From: Streptomyces antibioticus
Lineage (GTDB): Bacteria > Actinomycetota > Actinomycetes > Streptomycetales > Streptomycetaceae
Length of the DNA stretch: 64,000 nucleotides
NCBI RefSeq assembly: GCF_001514065.1
Contig: NZ_KQ948433.1
Location: forward strand, 186,398 to 250,397
Reading direction: 5' to 3'
The translations under genes were made by a program, and so were the position numbers. A model generated the notes under the pieces. That model searched no databases. It saw nothing but the letters and a program-made list of their open reading frames with translations, and was not told the origin of the DNA. This document shows, one piece after another, positions 26,097 through 35,115 of this stretch (position 1 is the first letter of the stretch; every line of letters begins with the position of its first letter).

Positions 26097-27731
26097 ATGT
26101 CCGACGCCGCGATCGTCTGCTCGAACCTCTCCTTCGCCTGGCCCGACGACACGCCCGTCTTCCAGGACCTGTCCTTCTCCGTGACCCCCGGCCGCACCGG
26201 CCTGGTCGCGCCCAACGGCTCCGGCAAGTCCACCCTGCTCAAGCTGATCGCCGGCGAGCTCAAGCCCGCCACCGGCTCGGTGTCCGTCGGCGGCACCCTC
26301 GGCTACCTGCCGCAGAGCCTCCCGCTGACCGGCCATCTCACCGTCGCCGAGGTCCTCGGCGTCGCCGCGGTGATCCGCGCCCTGGACGCCGTGGAGTCCG
26401 GCGACGTCGCCGAGGAGCACTTCGCCACCATCGGCGACGACTGGGACATCGAGGAGCGCACCCGCGCCCAGCTCGACCGCCTGGGCCTGGCCGACCTCAC
26501 CCTGGACCGCAGCCTGAGCACGCTCAGCGGCGGCCAGGTGGTCTCCCTCGGCCTCGCAGCCCAGCTCCTCAAGCGCCCCGACGTCCTCCTCCTCGACGAG
26601 CCCACCAACAACCTCGATCTCCAGGCCCGGCACAAGCTGTACGACGTCCTCGGGGACTTCACCGGCACCCTGCTCCTGGTCAGCCACGACCGCGCCCTGC
26701 TGGACCGCATGGAGCGCATCGCCGAACTCGGCAGCGACGAACTGCGCCTGTACGGCGGCAACTTCACCGAGTACGAAGAAGCCGTGCGCGCCGAGCAGGA
26801 GGTCGCGGAGAAGAACATCCGCAACGCCGAACAGGAACTCAAGCGCGAGAAGCGCGAGATGCAGCAGGCCCGCGAGCGTGCCGAGCGCCGGATGAGCAAC
26901 GCCTCCAAGAACCTGAAGAACGCCGGTCTGCCCAAGATCTTCGCGGGCAACATGAAGCGCGGCGCCCAGGAGGCCGCGGGCAAGTCCGGCACCATGCACG
27001 CCTCCCGGGTCAGCGAGGCCAAGGCCCGCCTGGACGAGGCCGGACGCGCCCTGCGTGACGAGCAGCGCCTCACCCTGGAGCTGCCCGACACCCAGGTGCC
27101 CGCGGGCCGCAACCTCTTCCTCGGCGAGGGCATGCAGGTGCGCCTAGGCGAACGTGACGTGTTCACCCCGGGCGGCGTCGACCTCACCGTCCGGGGCCCC
27201 GAGCGCATCGCCCTCGTCGGCCCCAACGGCGCCGGGAAGACCACCCTGATGCGGCTGATCACCGGTGAACTCACCCCGGCCAGCGGGGAGATCAAGCGCA
27301 ACGACGGCCGGATCGCCTACCTCTCCCAGCGCCTGGACCTGCTCGACCTGGACCGCACGGTCGCCGAGAACTTCGCGAAGTTCGCCCCCGAGCGGCCCGA
27401 GGGGGAGCGCATGAACCTCCTCGCCCGATTCCTGTTCCGCGGCCCCCGCGCCCATCTCCCGGTCGGCGTCCTGTCGGGCGGCGAACGCCTGCGCGCCACG
27501 CTGGCCTGCGTCCTGTGCGCCGAACCGGCCCCGCATCTGCTGCTGCTCGACGAGCCGACCAACAACCTCGACCTGGTCAGCGCGGGCCAGTTGGAAAGCG
27601 CGCTCAACTCCTACCAGGGCGCCTTCATGGTGGTCAGCCACGACGAACGCTTCCTCGCCGAGATCGGGGTGAACCGCTGGCTGCGGCTGGCCGACGGCAC
27701 ACTCAAGGAGACGGCGGCACCCGAGGTGTGA
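26097..27731 (+). CDS. ABC-F family ATPase (antibiotic resistance type)
   Basis: 544 residues with two ATP-binding domains and no membrane segments, as in ABC-F ribosome-protection proteins. Walker A motifs are APNGSGKSTLL and GPNGAGKTTLM; signatures are LSGGQVVSLG and LSGGERLRAT; both are followed by LLLDEPTNNLDL. The linker between them (about residues 230-310) is a long charged coiled coil with KREKREMQQARERAERRM, the part that enters the ribosomal E site. The leader with a small peptide and hairpins points to induction by a ribosome-targeting drug. The drug class cannot be read from sequence. Confidence 0.93.
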   Translation: MSDAAIVCSNLSFAWPDDTPVFQDLSFSVTPGRTGLVAPNGSGKSTLLKLIAGELKPATGSVSVGGTLGYLPQSLPLTGHLTVAEVLGVAAVIRALDAVESGDVAEEHFATIGDDWDIEERTRAQLDRLGLADLTLDRSLSTLSGGQVVSLGLAAQLLKRPDVLLLDEPTNNLDLQARHKLYDVLGDFTGTLLLVSHDRALLDRMERIAELGSDELRLYGGNFTEYEEAVRAEQEVAEKNIRNAEQELKREKREMQQARERAERRMSNASKNLKNAGLPKIFAGNMKRGAQEAAGKSGTMHASRVSEAKARLDEAGRALRDEQRLTLELPDTQVPAGRNLFLGEGMQVRLGERDVFTPGGVDLTVRGPERIALVGPNGAGKTTLMRLITGELTPASGEIKRNDGRIAYLSQRLDLLDLDRTVAENFAKFAPERPEGERMNLLARFLFRGPRAHLPVGVLSGGERLRATLACVLCAEPAPHLLLLDEPTNNLDLVSAGQLESALNSYQGAFMVVSHDERFLAEIGVNRWLRLADGTLKETAAPEV

Positions 27732-27812
27732 GCAGGTGACGTGTGCCATGGCCCGCGTCCGAGGCGCCCTGCGCCCGGCGGGCCGCCCACCGCTCACTCC
27801 TGGGGGAGCCCC

Positions 27813-29522
27813 GTGTCCGCACTGATCGCTCACGACCTCGTACGCAACCTCGGTGGCCGTCGCGTCCTCGACGGCATCTCCCTGACCGCCTCCCCCGGCC
27901 ACCGCATCGGTCTCATCGGGGAGAACGGCGTCGGCAAGTCCACCCTGCTCCGCGTTCTCGCGGGCATCGACGAGCCCGACGCGGGCAGCGTCACCCGCCC
28001 CGCCGACCTGGGCTTCCTCCACCAGGAGATGCCCTACGACGCCGAGGCGACCATCGCCTCGGTCCTGGACGAGGCGCTGCGCGAGGCCCGCGAGGACCTC
28101 GCCGAACTGGACCGGCTCGGCGAGGAGCTGGCCCGCGCTCCGGAGGACCCCGAGCTCCTGGAGGCGTACGGCAAGCGCCTGGAGATGGCCCAGGACCGGG
28201 AGTCCTGGGACGCCGACCGCCGTGCCGCTCTGGTCCTTGACGGCCTGGGCCTCGGCGCGTTCGGTCACGACCGCACCCTCGGCTCGCTCTCCGGCGGCCA
28301 GCGCGGGCGGCTGGCGCTCGCCGCCCTCCTCGTGCGCCGCCCCGCCGCCCTGCTCCTCGACGAGCCGACCAACCACCTCGACGACGGCGCCGCCGCCTTC
28401 CTGGAGGAGCAGATCCGCGCCCTTCCCGGCACGGTCGTCGTCGCCAGCCACGACCGGGCGTTCCTCGACGCCGTCTGCACCGACCTCATCGATCTCGACC
28501 CCGCTGTGGACGGCCCGGTCCGCTACGGCGGGAACTACAGCGCCTACCTCGCGCAGAAGCGCGCCGAACGCGGGCGCTGGGAGCAGCGGTACGCCGAGGA
28601 GCAGGAGGAACTGGAGGCGCTGCGCGAGTCCGCGGGGGTGACCGCGCACCGGGTGGCGCCGGACCGGGGCCGTACCGACAACGAGAAGATGGGCTACGGC
28701 CACCGGGCGGGCCGGGTGCAGAGTCAGATCTCCCGCCGCGTCCGCAACGCCACCCGGCGTCTGGAGGAGCTGGAGCGCACCAAGGTCGCCGAGCCGCCCC
28801 GCCCGCTGCAGTTCGCGGCCGGGGAGCTGGCCACGCGCAGCGAGGAGGGCCCGCGGCCCTTGCTGTCGCTGCGCGAGGTGCGGGTGCCGGGGCGGCTCGT
28901 GCTGTCCGGCCTGGAGGTGTCGCCGACGGACCGGCTGCTGGTCACCGGCGGCAACGGAGCGGGCAAGTCGACGCTGCTAGCTGTGCTCGCCGGGCGGCTG
29001 CCGGCCGAGGGCGAGGTAGTGCGGCGGCGCAGGCTCAGTGTGGGGCTGCTGACCCAGGACACGACCTTCGAACACTCCGACCGCCCGGTCCGTGACACAT
29101 ACGAGCTGGCGCTGGGCGCGCAGCGGGCGGAGAAGGTGCCCCTGAACTCTCTCGGCCTGCTGCACGAGGCGGACCTCGACAAGCCGGTCGGGCAGCTGTC
29201 GGTGGGCCAGCGCAGGCGGCTGTCCCTGGCCCTTTTGGTGGCCCGTCCGCCTCAGCTCCTCCTGCTCGACGAGCCCACCAACCACCTCTCCCCCGCCCTG
29301 TGCGACGAGCTGGAGGCGGCGCTGGGCCCCGGCCCTGGCGCGATCGTGGTGGCCAGCCACGACCGCTGGCTGCGGCGCCGCTGGCAGGGCCGCGAACTGC
29401 GGCTGGAGGCGGGCCGCGGCCTGCACGAGGGGACGTACGCGCTCGACGGTCCGCACCCTGGAGCACCAGTTAAAACGGTGACGCCTCTTGCGCCCGACCA
29501 GAGTCACCTGTCAAGATGGTGA
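27813..29522 (+). CDS. ABC-F family ATPase (TlrC/OleB-like)
   Basis: 569 residues from the GTG behind GGGGGAG, 81 bp after the first ABC-F gene and probably on the same transcript. Two nucleotide-binding domains: GENGVGKSTLL with LSGGQRGRLA and LLLDEPTNHLDD, then GGNGAGKSTLL with LSVGQRRRLS and LLLDEPTNHLSP. The linker contains TDNEKMGYGHRAGRVQ followed by RRVRNATRRLEELE, the pattern found in macrolide/lincosamide resistance ABC-F proteins of antibiotic producers. It is only distantly related to its neighbour, so this is not a recent duplication. Its last codons overlap the operator pair C/D of the downstream regulator. Confidence 0.93.
   Translation: MSALIAHDLVRNLGGRRVLDGISLTASPGHRIGLIGENGVGKSTLLRVLAGIDEPDAGSVTRPADLGFLHQEMPYDAEATIASVLDEALREAREDLAELDRLGEELARAPEDPELLEAYGKRLEMAQDRESWDADRRAALVLDGLGLGAFGHDRTLGSLSGGQRGRLALAALLVRRPAALLLDEPTNHLDDGAAAFLEEQIRALPGTVVVASHDRAFLDAVCTDLIDLDPAVDGPVRYGGNYSAYLAQKRAERGRWEQRYAEEQEELEALRESAGVTAHRVAPDRGRTDNEKMGYGHRAGRVQSQISRRVRNATRRLEELERTKVAEPPRPLQFAAGELATRSEEGPRPLLSLREVRVPGRLVLSGLEVSPTDRLLVTGGNGAGKSTLLAVLAGRLPAEGEVVRRRRLSVGLLTQDTTFEHSDRPVRDTYELALGAQRAEKVPLNSLGLLHEADLDKPVGQLSVGQRRRLSLALLVARPPQLLLLDEPTNHLSPALCDELEAALGPGPGAIVVASHDRWLRRRWQGRELRLEAGRGLHEGTYALDGPHPGAPVKTVTPLAPDQSHLSRW
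29462..29482. promoter_or_regulatory. 21-bp palindromic operator, copy C
   Basis: AGCACC, AGTTAAAAC, GGTGAC (one half-site change). The distal member of a pair in front of the CGNR regulator, lying inside the 3' end of the ABC-F gene. Confidence 0.65.
29488..29517 (+). promoter_or_regulatory. Putative leaderless promoter of the CGNR regulator
   Basis: TTGCGC (29488-29493), an 18-bp spacer, then CAAGAT (29512-29517). Seven bases further is the GTG start itself, so the transcript may begin at the start codon. The -10 lies inside operator D. Confidence 0.45.
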
Positions 29523-29523
29523 T
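29503..29523. promoter_or_regulatory. 21-bp palindromic operator, copy D
   Basis: GTCACC, TGTCAAGAT, GGTGAT. It ends one base before the regulator's GTG start, 41 bp after copy C. Confidence 0.7.
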
Positions 29524-30084
29524 GTGAATCTTGACCATGTCTTCGTATGCGGGCACCCGGTCCTGGACTTCGCGGCCACGCTCCGGGCCCGGCGCTCGAC
29601 TCGGTTCGAGATGTTCGTGACGCTGGAGCGGCTGAACGCCTGGTACCTGGAGTCCGGCCTGGTGGACACCATCGCCGGGGGCCAGGACGACGATGTCCGG
29701 GAGGCGACGGCCGTCCGCGAGGCCATCTACCGGCTCGTCACCGACCGACGCCTCGGCGAGGAGTTCGACCCGGAGGCACTCGACGCGGTCAACGCAGCCG
29801 CGCGCAAGACCCCCGTCACGCCCCAGCTCACCCTGACGGGGCGGCTCATCGAGGCGACGCCCGAGCAGGCGCTGGCCACGGTCGCCCGGCAGGCGGTGGA
29901 ATTGCTCAGCGGTCCGGACGTGCCACTGATGAAGGAATGCGGCAACCCTGAGTGCACCCGCGTCTACATCGACCGCTCCCGAGGCATGCGGCGCCAGTGG
30001 TGCGGGATGGAGTCCTGCGGCAACAAAATCAAGGCCGCCGCGTACCGGGCGCGCAAGAAGTCCGCGCCCGCCGCCGCGCACTGA
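29524..30084 (+). CDS. CGNR zinc-finger/ABATE domain transcriptional regulator
   Basis: 186 residues. The GTG at 29524 gives the family's usual opening (NLDHVFVCGHPVLDFAATL); upstream in-frame codons lie in the operators. The N-terminal ABATE ligand-sensing domain covers about residues 1-130. The C-terminal zinc finger is complete: CGNPECTRVYIDRS, then RRQWCGMESCGNKIKAAAYR, with four cysteines and a basic DNA-binding tail. The family is described as stress-responsive regulators of nearby genes. Two copies of the window's recurrent palindrome cover its own promoter and start, making it the leading candidate for the protein that binds all eight copies; that is inference. Confidence 0.92.
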   Translation: MNLDHVFVCGHPVLDFAATLRARRSTRFEMFVTLERLNAWYLESGLVDTIAGGQDDDVREATAVREAIYRLVTDRRLGEEFDPEALDAVNAAARKTPVTPQLTLTGRLIEATPEQALATVARQAVELLSGPDVPLMKECGNPECTRVYIDRSRGMRRQWCGMESCGNKIKAAAYRARKKSAPAAAH

Positions 30085-30105
30085 CCTGCTCGGCGGGCGG
30101 GAGGC

Positions 30106-30792
30106 TCAGTCTGCCGCGAGGCCCCTGAGGGTCCTGCGGAACCGGTTCATCAGCACGCTGCGGGCCCAGCGCACCGGCGGCGGGAAATGCGCGCTGACCC
30201 GTGCCCGGCCGGGAACGGGCTCCGGGTGTTCCAGGAACCCGACGGTCAGGTGCGGCTCGCCGCGCCATACACCCTCGGCCGCCGCCTTGCGCAGGACTTC
30301 GAGATCCTCTTCCCCGGCCTTGGCGAGCAGTCCCTCGAGCAGGGGGCGCACGGCGGAGAAGTGCCCGGTCAGCCCCTCGCGGAGCTGGCGGGACGCGAAG
30401 GTTCCCTCCTTCATCGCGTACCCCCAGCCCACCGATCCGCCCACCCGGCGTTCCTCGGCGATCCGCTCGATGACGCTCTCCAGCGCGTCGAGCCCCTCGG
30501 CCAGCACGTCGTCGTCCTCGTCCAGCAGATCGAGACTGCGCGCCGTTTCCGGGCAGCGTGCGCGCAGCATTGGGTGCAGCAGCTCGTCCTCGGCGCGCCG
30601 GTGATGGCGTACGAAGCCGACGAACCACCGTACGGTCGTCACCAGGGCGCTGGTCTCGACCGGCGCGCCGTCCGCGAGCCGGGTGAACGACTCCGCGACC
30701 AGATCCGCACCCCGGGCCACCACCGTGTGGGCGGCGAGGAGCTCCTCGAGAATACGGGCGCCGTCCGTGACCGGCGCCTGCGTGGCGGACAT
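30106..30792 (-). CDS. Hemerythrin HHE-domain protein
   Basis: 228 residues from the ATG behind GAAGGG. The N-terminal half is a helical bundle with FVRHHRRAEDELLHPML, supplying the HHxxE metal ligands of the hemerythrin cation-binding family; further His and Glu ligands follow in the later helices (GHFSAVRPLLEGLL). Such proteins bind a di-iron centre and sense or hold oxygen, NO or iron. The C-terminal 70 residues are basic and unassigned. It converges on the CGNR gene with a 22-bp gap. Confidence 0.85.
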   Translation of the reverse strand: MSATQAPVTDGARILEELLAAHTVVARGADLVAESFTRLADGAPVETSALVTTVRWFVGFVRHHRRAEDELLHPMLRARCPETARSLDLLDEDDDVLAEGLDALESVIERIAEERRVGGSVGWGYAMKEGTFASRQLREGLTGHFSAVRPLLEGLLAKAGEEDLEVLRKAAAEGVWRGEPHLTVGFLEHPEPVPGRARVSAHFPPPVRWARSVLMNRFRRTLRGLAAD

Positions 30793-31032
30793 CCGTGAAC
30801 CCTTCTGCACCTACGTGAGCGCACCGGCGGCCCGAGGGGGGACACGGGCCGCCGGTGCGGGGACGGGGACGGACCACGCTCGTGAGCGTGGCTGGCTCCG
30901 AGCCTCCCGTCCCGGCTCCCCCGTCCGCGTGCAAGACGGTGGAGCCTTCCAATGGGAGAACGTGGCTGCGGATGTGAAAGGTTCACCACATGATGCGGAG
31001 CCAACCGTTCCAGCGACACACCTTGTCGGCGC

Positions 31033-31776
31033 TCAGAGATACATGGCCCGATGGCTGCGGTAGGCGAAGGTGTCACCCGAGCTGAGGATCGTCACGATCT
31101 CCTCGCAGAAGCGTTGGTACTCCAGCTCCCGCTCGGACGGCAGGGTCACGGACACGGCTCCTTCCTGGATCGCCACGAACCGCAGGACGTTCAGCAGTTC
31201 CGATGGGGGCGGCAGCAGCAGCACGTCCATCACGCGCCGGAAGAGGTCGGTCAGCCCCTCATCGATGTCACGCTGCCCAGAGCCCGAGCAGGCCCCCGGA
31301 GCAGTGCCCACGGTGGCGAACAGATCGAGGCAGGCCGTCAGCTGCCCGAGGTCGGCCGCGGCAACCTCGATCGGATAGAGGCTGGTCAGCTGGTGACCAC
31401 GCATGCTGCGCAGGGTGTAACGCAACGGGGGCGGCTCCGCGGGGCCGACGACGGCGGGCGCGTCCTCGGCGTGCCAGCGCGCCCACAGCGGCAGCTTCAA
31501 CAGGACCTGCACCCAGCTGTCGTAGGCGTCCGAGATGATTCGCTGCTCGTCGGATTCCGCGCCCGCGTGGTGCAACTGGTAGAGGTGGCGGAGGAGCGGC
31601 TCCTCAAGGCTCTGGAACTTGGCGTAGAACACAGGGTCGTCAGGGACCAGGACGTACAACGAGCGCCTCCACTCCCCCGTGAGACCCGCCCGGTCGGCAG
31701 GGCCGGTCACGAGGTGAACGGACTGGGTGACCGCGAGGTTCACGGGATCGCCCGGGACGGGGCCCGCACCCACCAC
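31033..31776 (-). CDS. Unrecognised protein behind operator pair E/F
   Basis: About 247 residues, soluble, mixed helix and strand, with HLYQLHHAGAESDEQRI, WVQVLLKLPLWARWHAED and a C-terminus ending AYRSHRAMYL. There is no motif I can name and no signal or membrane segment. Start is uncertain: GTG at 31776 or 31773 behind GGAG, with a further GTG at 31743. Codon use is normal, so it is a real gene. Operator copies E and F lie 12 and 60 bp upstream in the same order and orientation as at the CGNR gene, implying shared control with the stress genes. Confidence 0.75.
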   Translation of the reverse strand: MVGAGPVPGDPVNLAVTQSVHLVTGPADRAGLTGEWRRSLYVLVPDDPVFYAKFQSLEEPLLRHLYQLHHAGAESDEQRIISDAYDSWVQVLLKLPLWARWHAEDAPAVVGPAEPPPLRYTLRSMRGHQLTSLYPIEVAAADLGQLTACLDLFATVGTAPGACSGSGQRDIDEGLTDLFRRVMDVLLLPPPSELLNVLRFVAIQEGAVSVTLPSERELEYQRFCEEIVTILSSGDTFAYRSHRAMYL

Positions 31777-31787
31777 CGCTCCGTCGC

Positions 31788-31808
31788 GTAACCGTCTTGA
31801 CTAGTGAC
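31788..31808. promoter_or_regulatory. 21-bp palindromic operator, copy E
   Basis: Read on the minus strand: GTCACT, AGTCAAGAC, GGTTAC. The proximal member of the pair, 12 bp before the unknown gene. Confidence 0.6.
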
Positions 31809-31835
31809 GCATGATGCGGGACCATGAGGTCAATC

Positions 31836-31856
31836 GTCACCAGTTAAAGCGGTGAC
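31836..31856. promoter_or_regulatory. 21-bp palindromic operator, copy F
   Basis: GTCACC, AGTTAAAGC, GGTGAC. The distal member of the pair, 48 bp from copy E. Confidence 0.7.
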
Positions 31857-32099
31857 GCACTCGAAGGGTGCTAAGTCACGTGACCGATCCACCGGCTGCG
31901 GCACACCTGCCAGGCTCGACACCCCCTCCCACCGGGACATCTTCGGCCGCACACACATGTCACGGAACATGGCTACACTTCGCGGTCTTGGCCGCACGCC
32001 GCGCACGCGCAGCGGGCTTGGGTCCCCCGCCGACGCGGTGACGACGGACCGGATGGGCGACCACAGCATTACCGGAGAAACAGCGAGGCCAGCCGCCAG

Positions 32100-34223
32100 A
32101 TGGACGCGACAGTGCGCTACTCACTTCTCGGGACCGTACGGGCGACGCGTGGGGACACCGAGATCGACGTGGGGCCCCCGAAACGCCTGGCCCTGCTCGC
32201 CCTGCTGCTGCTCCGCGCGCCCGGGCCGCTCACCCTGGGCGAGGCAGTCGACATCCTGTGGGACGAGGAACCGCCGCCCAGCGCAGTCAATGTGGTGCAC
32301 CGCCACATCGGCGCCCTGCGGCGGACACTCGAACCCGAACTGCGCAGCCGCAGCAACGCAGAACACCTCGTCCGCGCCGCCGACGGCTACCGGCTCCTGG
32401 TGGACACCACCAGCTCGGACCTGCTGCGCTTCCGCGACCTGCGCGCCCAGGCACAGCTCGCGCTCCGCGACGGAGCACCTGCCGAAGCGGCGCAGGACTT
32501 CATCGAAGCACTTCGGCTGTGGCGCGGTCCCGTCGTCGCTGCCGGAACGTCCGTGGCCCGGCATCCGGTCTTCACCTCTGTGGGGCACGAGTTCGTCGCC
32601 ACGGTGAAGGAGGCCGCCGACGCCGTCCTGACCGCGGCACCCGCGCTGACCGAGGAAGTCCTGAGCGTGCTGCGCAACGCCCTGGACAGCCACCCTTTCG
32701 ACGAGGCCCTGCACTCCCGTGCGATCGCCGCCCTGGCCGCAACCGGCCGGCAGGCTGAGGCACTGCGGCAGTTCGAAAGCATCCGCGGCGCGCTCGCCGA
32801 GGAACTGGGCGTTGAGCCCGGCCCCGAACTACGCGCCGCCCAGCAGCACTTGTTGCAACGCCGGGCCCTCCGGACAGCGGACGCCTCGCCGCCCGCACGC
32901 TCGGAAGCCGGCCACCCGGCCCAACTCCCCTCGGACTGCGCCTCTTTCGCGGGCCGACGCGAGCCCCTGAGCCAGTGCCTGGAACTGCTGCCGATCGAAG
33001 GCGAGAGCCGCCCGCCCACCATGACCGCGGCCATCTGCGGTATGGCGGGAGTCGGCAAGACGACACTGGCCGTGCACTGGGCCCATCTGGTCGCCGACCA
33101 CTTCCCCGACGGGCAGATCTACGTCGACCTCCAGGGCCACCACCCCTCCCGGCCCCCGCTCGACCCGGCCGAGGCGGTCAGCGAGGTACTCCGCGCGCTG
33201 GCCGTCGACCACGATCCCGGCCACAGCAGCACTGCCACGCTGACCGCCCTCTATCGCAGGGCCCTCGGCGGACGCCGGCTGCTCCTGGTCCTGGACGACG
33301 CGGAGAGCTGTGAGCAGGTACGCCCCCTGCTCCCCGGCACGCCTGGATGTGTCGCCGTCGTCACCAGTCGGCGGCGCCTGGACGGCCTGGCGGTCACGGA
33401 CGACGCCCGGATCATCACGCTGGCGCCCATGACCCGCGCGGAGGGCCTGGAACTGCTCGACCGGCGGCTGGGCACGGACCGTATCCGGGCCGAGCACACC
33501 GCCGCGGAGGAGATCGTGGAGCTGTGCGGCGGCCTGCCGCTGGCGCTGGCCGTCACCGGGGCCCGCGCGCTGGTGCAGCCGCGGTTTCCGCTGTCCTCGC
33601 TGGCGGCCGGGCTCCAGGACACCGACGGCTCTCTCGACGCGCTGTCCTGTCACGACGACCGCACCGACACCCGCGGGTCCTTCCACCGCTCTTACGAGGC
33701 GCTGAGCAACAGCGCCGCGCGGTTGTTCCGACTCCTTGGCCTGCACCCCTCGCGCGACATCGGCATGCCTGCCGCCGCCAGCATCGCCGGAACCGATCCG
33801 CGCAGGACCCGCCAGCACATGGCCGAGCTGATGGACCATCACCTGCTCGTCGAACTAACCGCGGGCCGGTACACGTGCCACGAGCTGCTGCGGACCTACG
33901 CCCGGGAACTCAGTGCGGTCCTTGACTCGCCCACCGTGCGCTCCGAGGCCCTTGCAAGAATGTTCGAGCACTACCTCTACAGCGCCGATGCCGCCACAGC
34001 GCACCTGGCGCCCCACCGGGGAACCATGCTCCTGTCGTCGCCGCGTCCCGGCGTCCTCCCCCAGCAGTTCAATGGGCGCGCGGACGCCGCCGATTGGATC
34101 GTCGCCGAAAAATACGTGCTGCCGGAACTCGTCCGCTCCATCGAGAGCCACCCCCACGACGGGGCCCTCCAGCGCCGCCTGACCTCAGCCCTGGAGATGT
34201 GCGTCCGCTCGGCTGGCTCCTAG
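32100..34223 (+). CDS. AfsR/SARP-family transcriptional regulator with NB-ARC ATPase
   Basis: 707 residues. An OmpR-type winged-helix DNA-binding domain lies at about 1-95 (YSLLGTVRATRGDTEIDVGPPKR), the bacterial transcriptional activator domain at 100-250, and an AAA/NB-ARC switch at about 280-560 with Walker A GMAGVGKTT and Walker B RLLLVLDDAES. A helical region follows. Unlike AfsR it ends soon afterwards without a clear TPR array. Such proteins switch on secondary-metabolite or differentiation genes. It converges with the ECF sigma gene (4-bp overlap of stops). Confidence 0.92.
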   Translation: MDATVRYSLLGTVRATRGDTEIDVGPPKRLALLALLLLRAPGPLTLGEAVDILWDEEPPPSAVNVVHRHIGALRRTLEPELRSRSNAEHLVRAADGYRLLVDTTSSDLLRFRDLRAQAQLALRDGAPAEAAQDFIEALRLWRGPVVAAGTSVARHPVFTSVGHEFVATVKEAADAVLTAAPALTEEVLSVLRNALDSHPFDEALHSRAIAALAATGRQAEALRQFESIRGALAEELGVEPGPELRAAQQHLLQRRALRTADASPPARSEAGHPAQLPSDCASFAGRREPLSQCLELLPIEGESRPPTMTAAICGMAGVGKTTLAVHWAHLVADHFPDGQIYVDLQGHHPSRPPLDPAEAVSEVLRALAVDHDPGHSSTATLTALYRRALGGRRLLLVLDDAESCEQVRPLLPGTPGCVAVVTSRRRLDGLAVTDDARIITLAPMTRAEGLELLDRRLGTDRIRAEHTAAEEIVELCGGLPLALAVTGARALVQPRFPLSSLAAGLQDTDGSLDALSCHDDRTDTRGSFHRSYEALSNSAARLFRLLGLHPSRDIGMPAAASIAGTDPRRTRQHMAELMDHHLLVELTAGRYTCHELLRTYARELSAVLDSPTVRSEALARMFEHYLYSADAATAHLAPHRGTMLLSSPRPGVLPQQFNGRADAADWIVAEKYVLPELVRSIESHPHDGALQRRLTSALEMCVRSAGS

Positions 34224-34756
34224 GCGGCAGCCCACTCCCGTGCAGCCTCCGGCCGCACTGCTCCACGCAGCCTGCGCAGGGCGATGTGGTGGCGGCTCTT
34301 GACGGTGCCGGCCGGGATGCCGAGTATGCCAGCCGTCTCTTGGATGCTGCGGTCGCACAGATATATGTGCACCAGCACGGCGCGGTGTTCGGCGGACAGT
34401 CGCTGCAGCAGAGGCCTCGCCACCAGTGCGTCGCGCACCGCCTCTGTGCCGTCGGTCCGCGACGCGGGGTCGTTGTAGGTGACACCGACGACCTCCCTGC
34501 GCGCATGGGGCTTGCGCACCCAGTCGATGACCAGGTGCCGGGTCACGGTGAATAGCCAGCCGCGGACCGACCCTTCCATGCCCAGTAGACGGTCGATGTT
34601 GCGCCAGGCCCGGATGATGGTCTCCTGGACGATGTCCTCGGCGAGTCCGTGGTCACCGAGCATCTTCTCGGCGTACGAGACGAGGCTTTCCCGGTGTTCC
34701 CTCATGATGCTGCCGAGCAGCTCGGATCGGGACACAGCCGTGAGGGGCGTAGCCAT
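34220..34756 (-). CDS. ECF RNA polymerase sigma factor
   Basis: 178 residues from the ATG at 34756. Region 2 is intact (SYAEKMLGDHGLAEDIVQETIIRAWRN with GWLFTVTRHLVIDWVR) and region 4 has the expected helix-turn-helix (LSAEHRAVLVHIYLCDRSIQETAGILGIPAGTVKSRHHIAL). The size and SigK/SigL-type region 4 fit an ECF factor that works with a membrane anti-sigma, but no anti-sigma gene is adjacent. It diverges from the secreted cupin gene across 359 bp, so that gene is a possible target. Confidence 0.93.
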   Translation of the reverse strand: MATPLTAVSRSELLGSIMREHRESLVSYAEKMLGDHGLAEDIVQETIIRAWRNIDRLLGMEGSVRGWLFTVTRHLVIDWVRKPHARREVVGVTYNDPASRTDGTEAVRDALVARPLLQRLSAEHRAVLVHIYLCDRSIQETAGILGIPAGTVKSRHHIALRRLRGAVRPEAAREWAAA

Positions 34757-35115
34757 AGTGTTTGAACCGTCCTGGTTCTGTGGTGCGGCGACCGGGGGCT
34801 GGATCTGACCCCCGCAATCGCACTGTAGGCATCGGCGGGTGCCAGAAAAATGCTGTGTTTGTGTCGTCCGACTGCCGCGCCTGTACCAGGCGAACACGTG
34901 TGATTAAGAGGTGGGGCAAGAACACCGTCTCACCTGCGCCTTTCGTCTACGGACCAGCGATTCCCCGTCCTTACAGGATCCAAACAAACGCCACACATGA
35001 GTCGTATGTCACGTGCCGTGGAGCCGCCTTGACCGAAACGCAATGTGTGCACCTGACGGGCATTAAATACGTGTGTGAGACTGCCGCCCTGAAACCACCG
35101 GAAAGGCATGACTCC
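34757..35115. other. Divergent intergenic region
   Basis: 359 bp between the ECF sigma gene and the cupin gene. It is less GC-rich than its surroundings and must hold promoters for both. I see no convincing ECF-type promoter pair and no small gene. Confidence 0.5.

Larger units (their letters stand above)
31777..32099. other. Divergent intergenic region with operators E and F
   Basis: 323 bp between the unknown minus-strand gene and the SARP regulator. It contains the two palindromic copies listed separately; no other structure was convincing. Confidence 0.6.
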
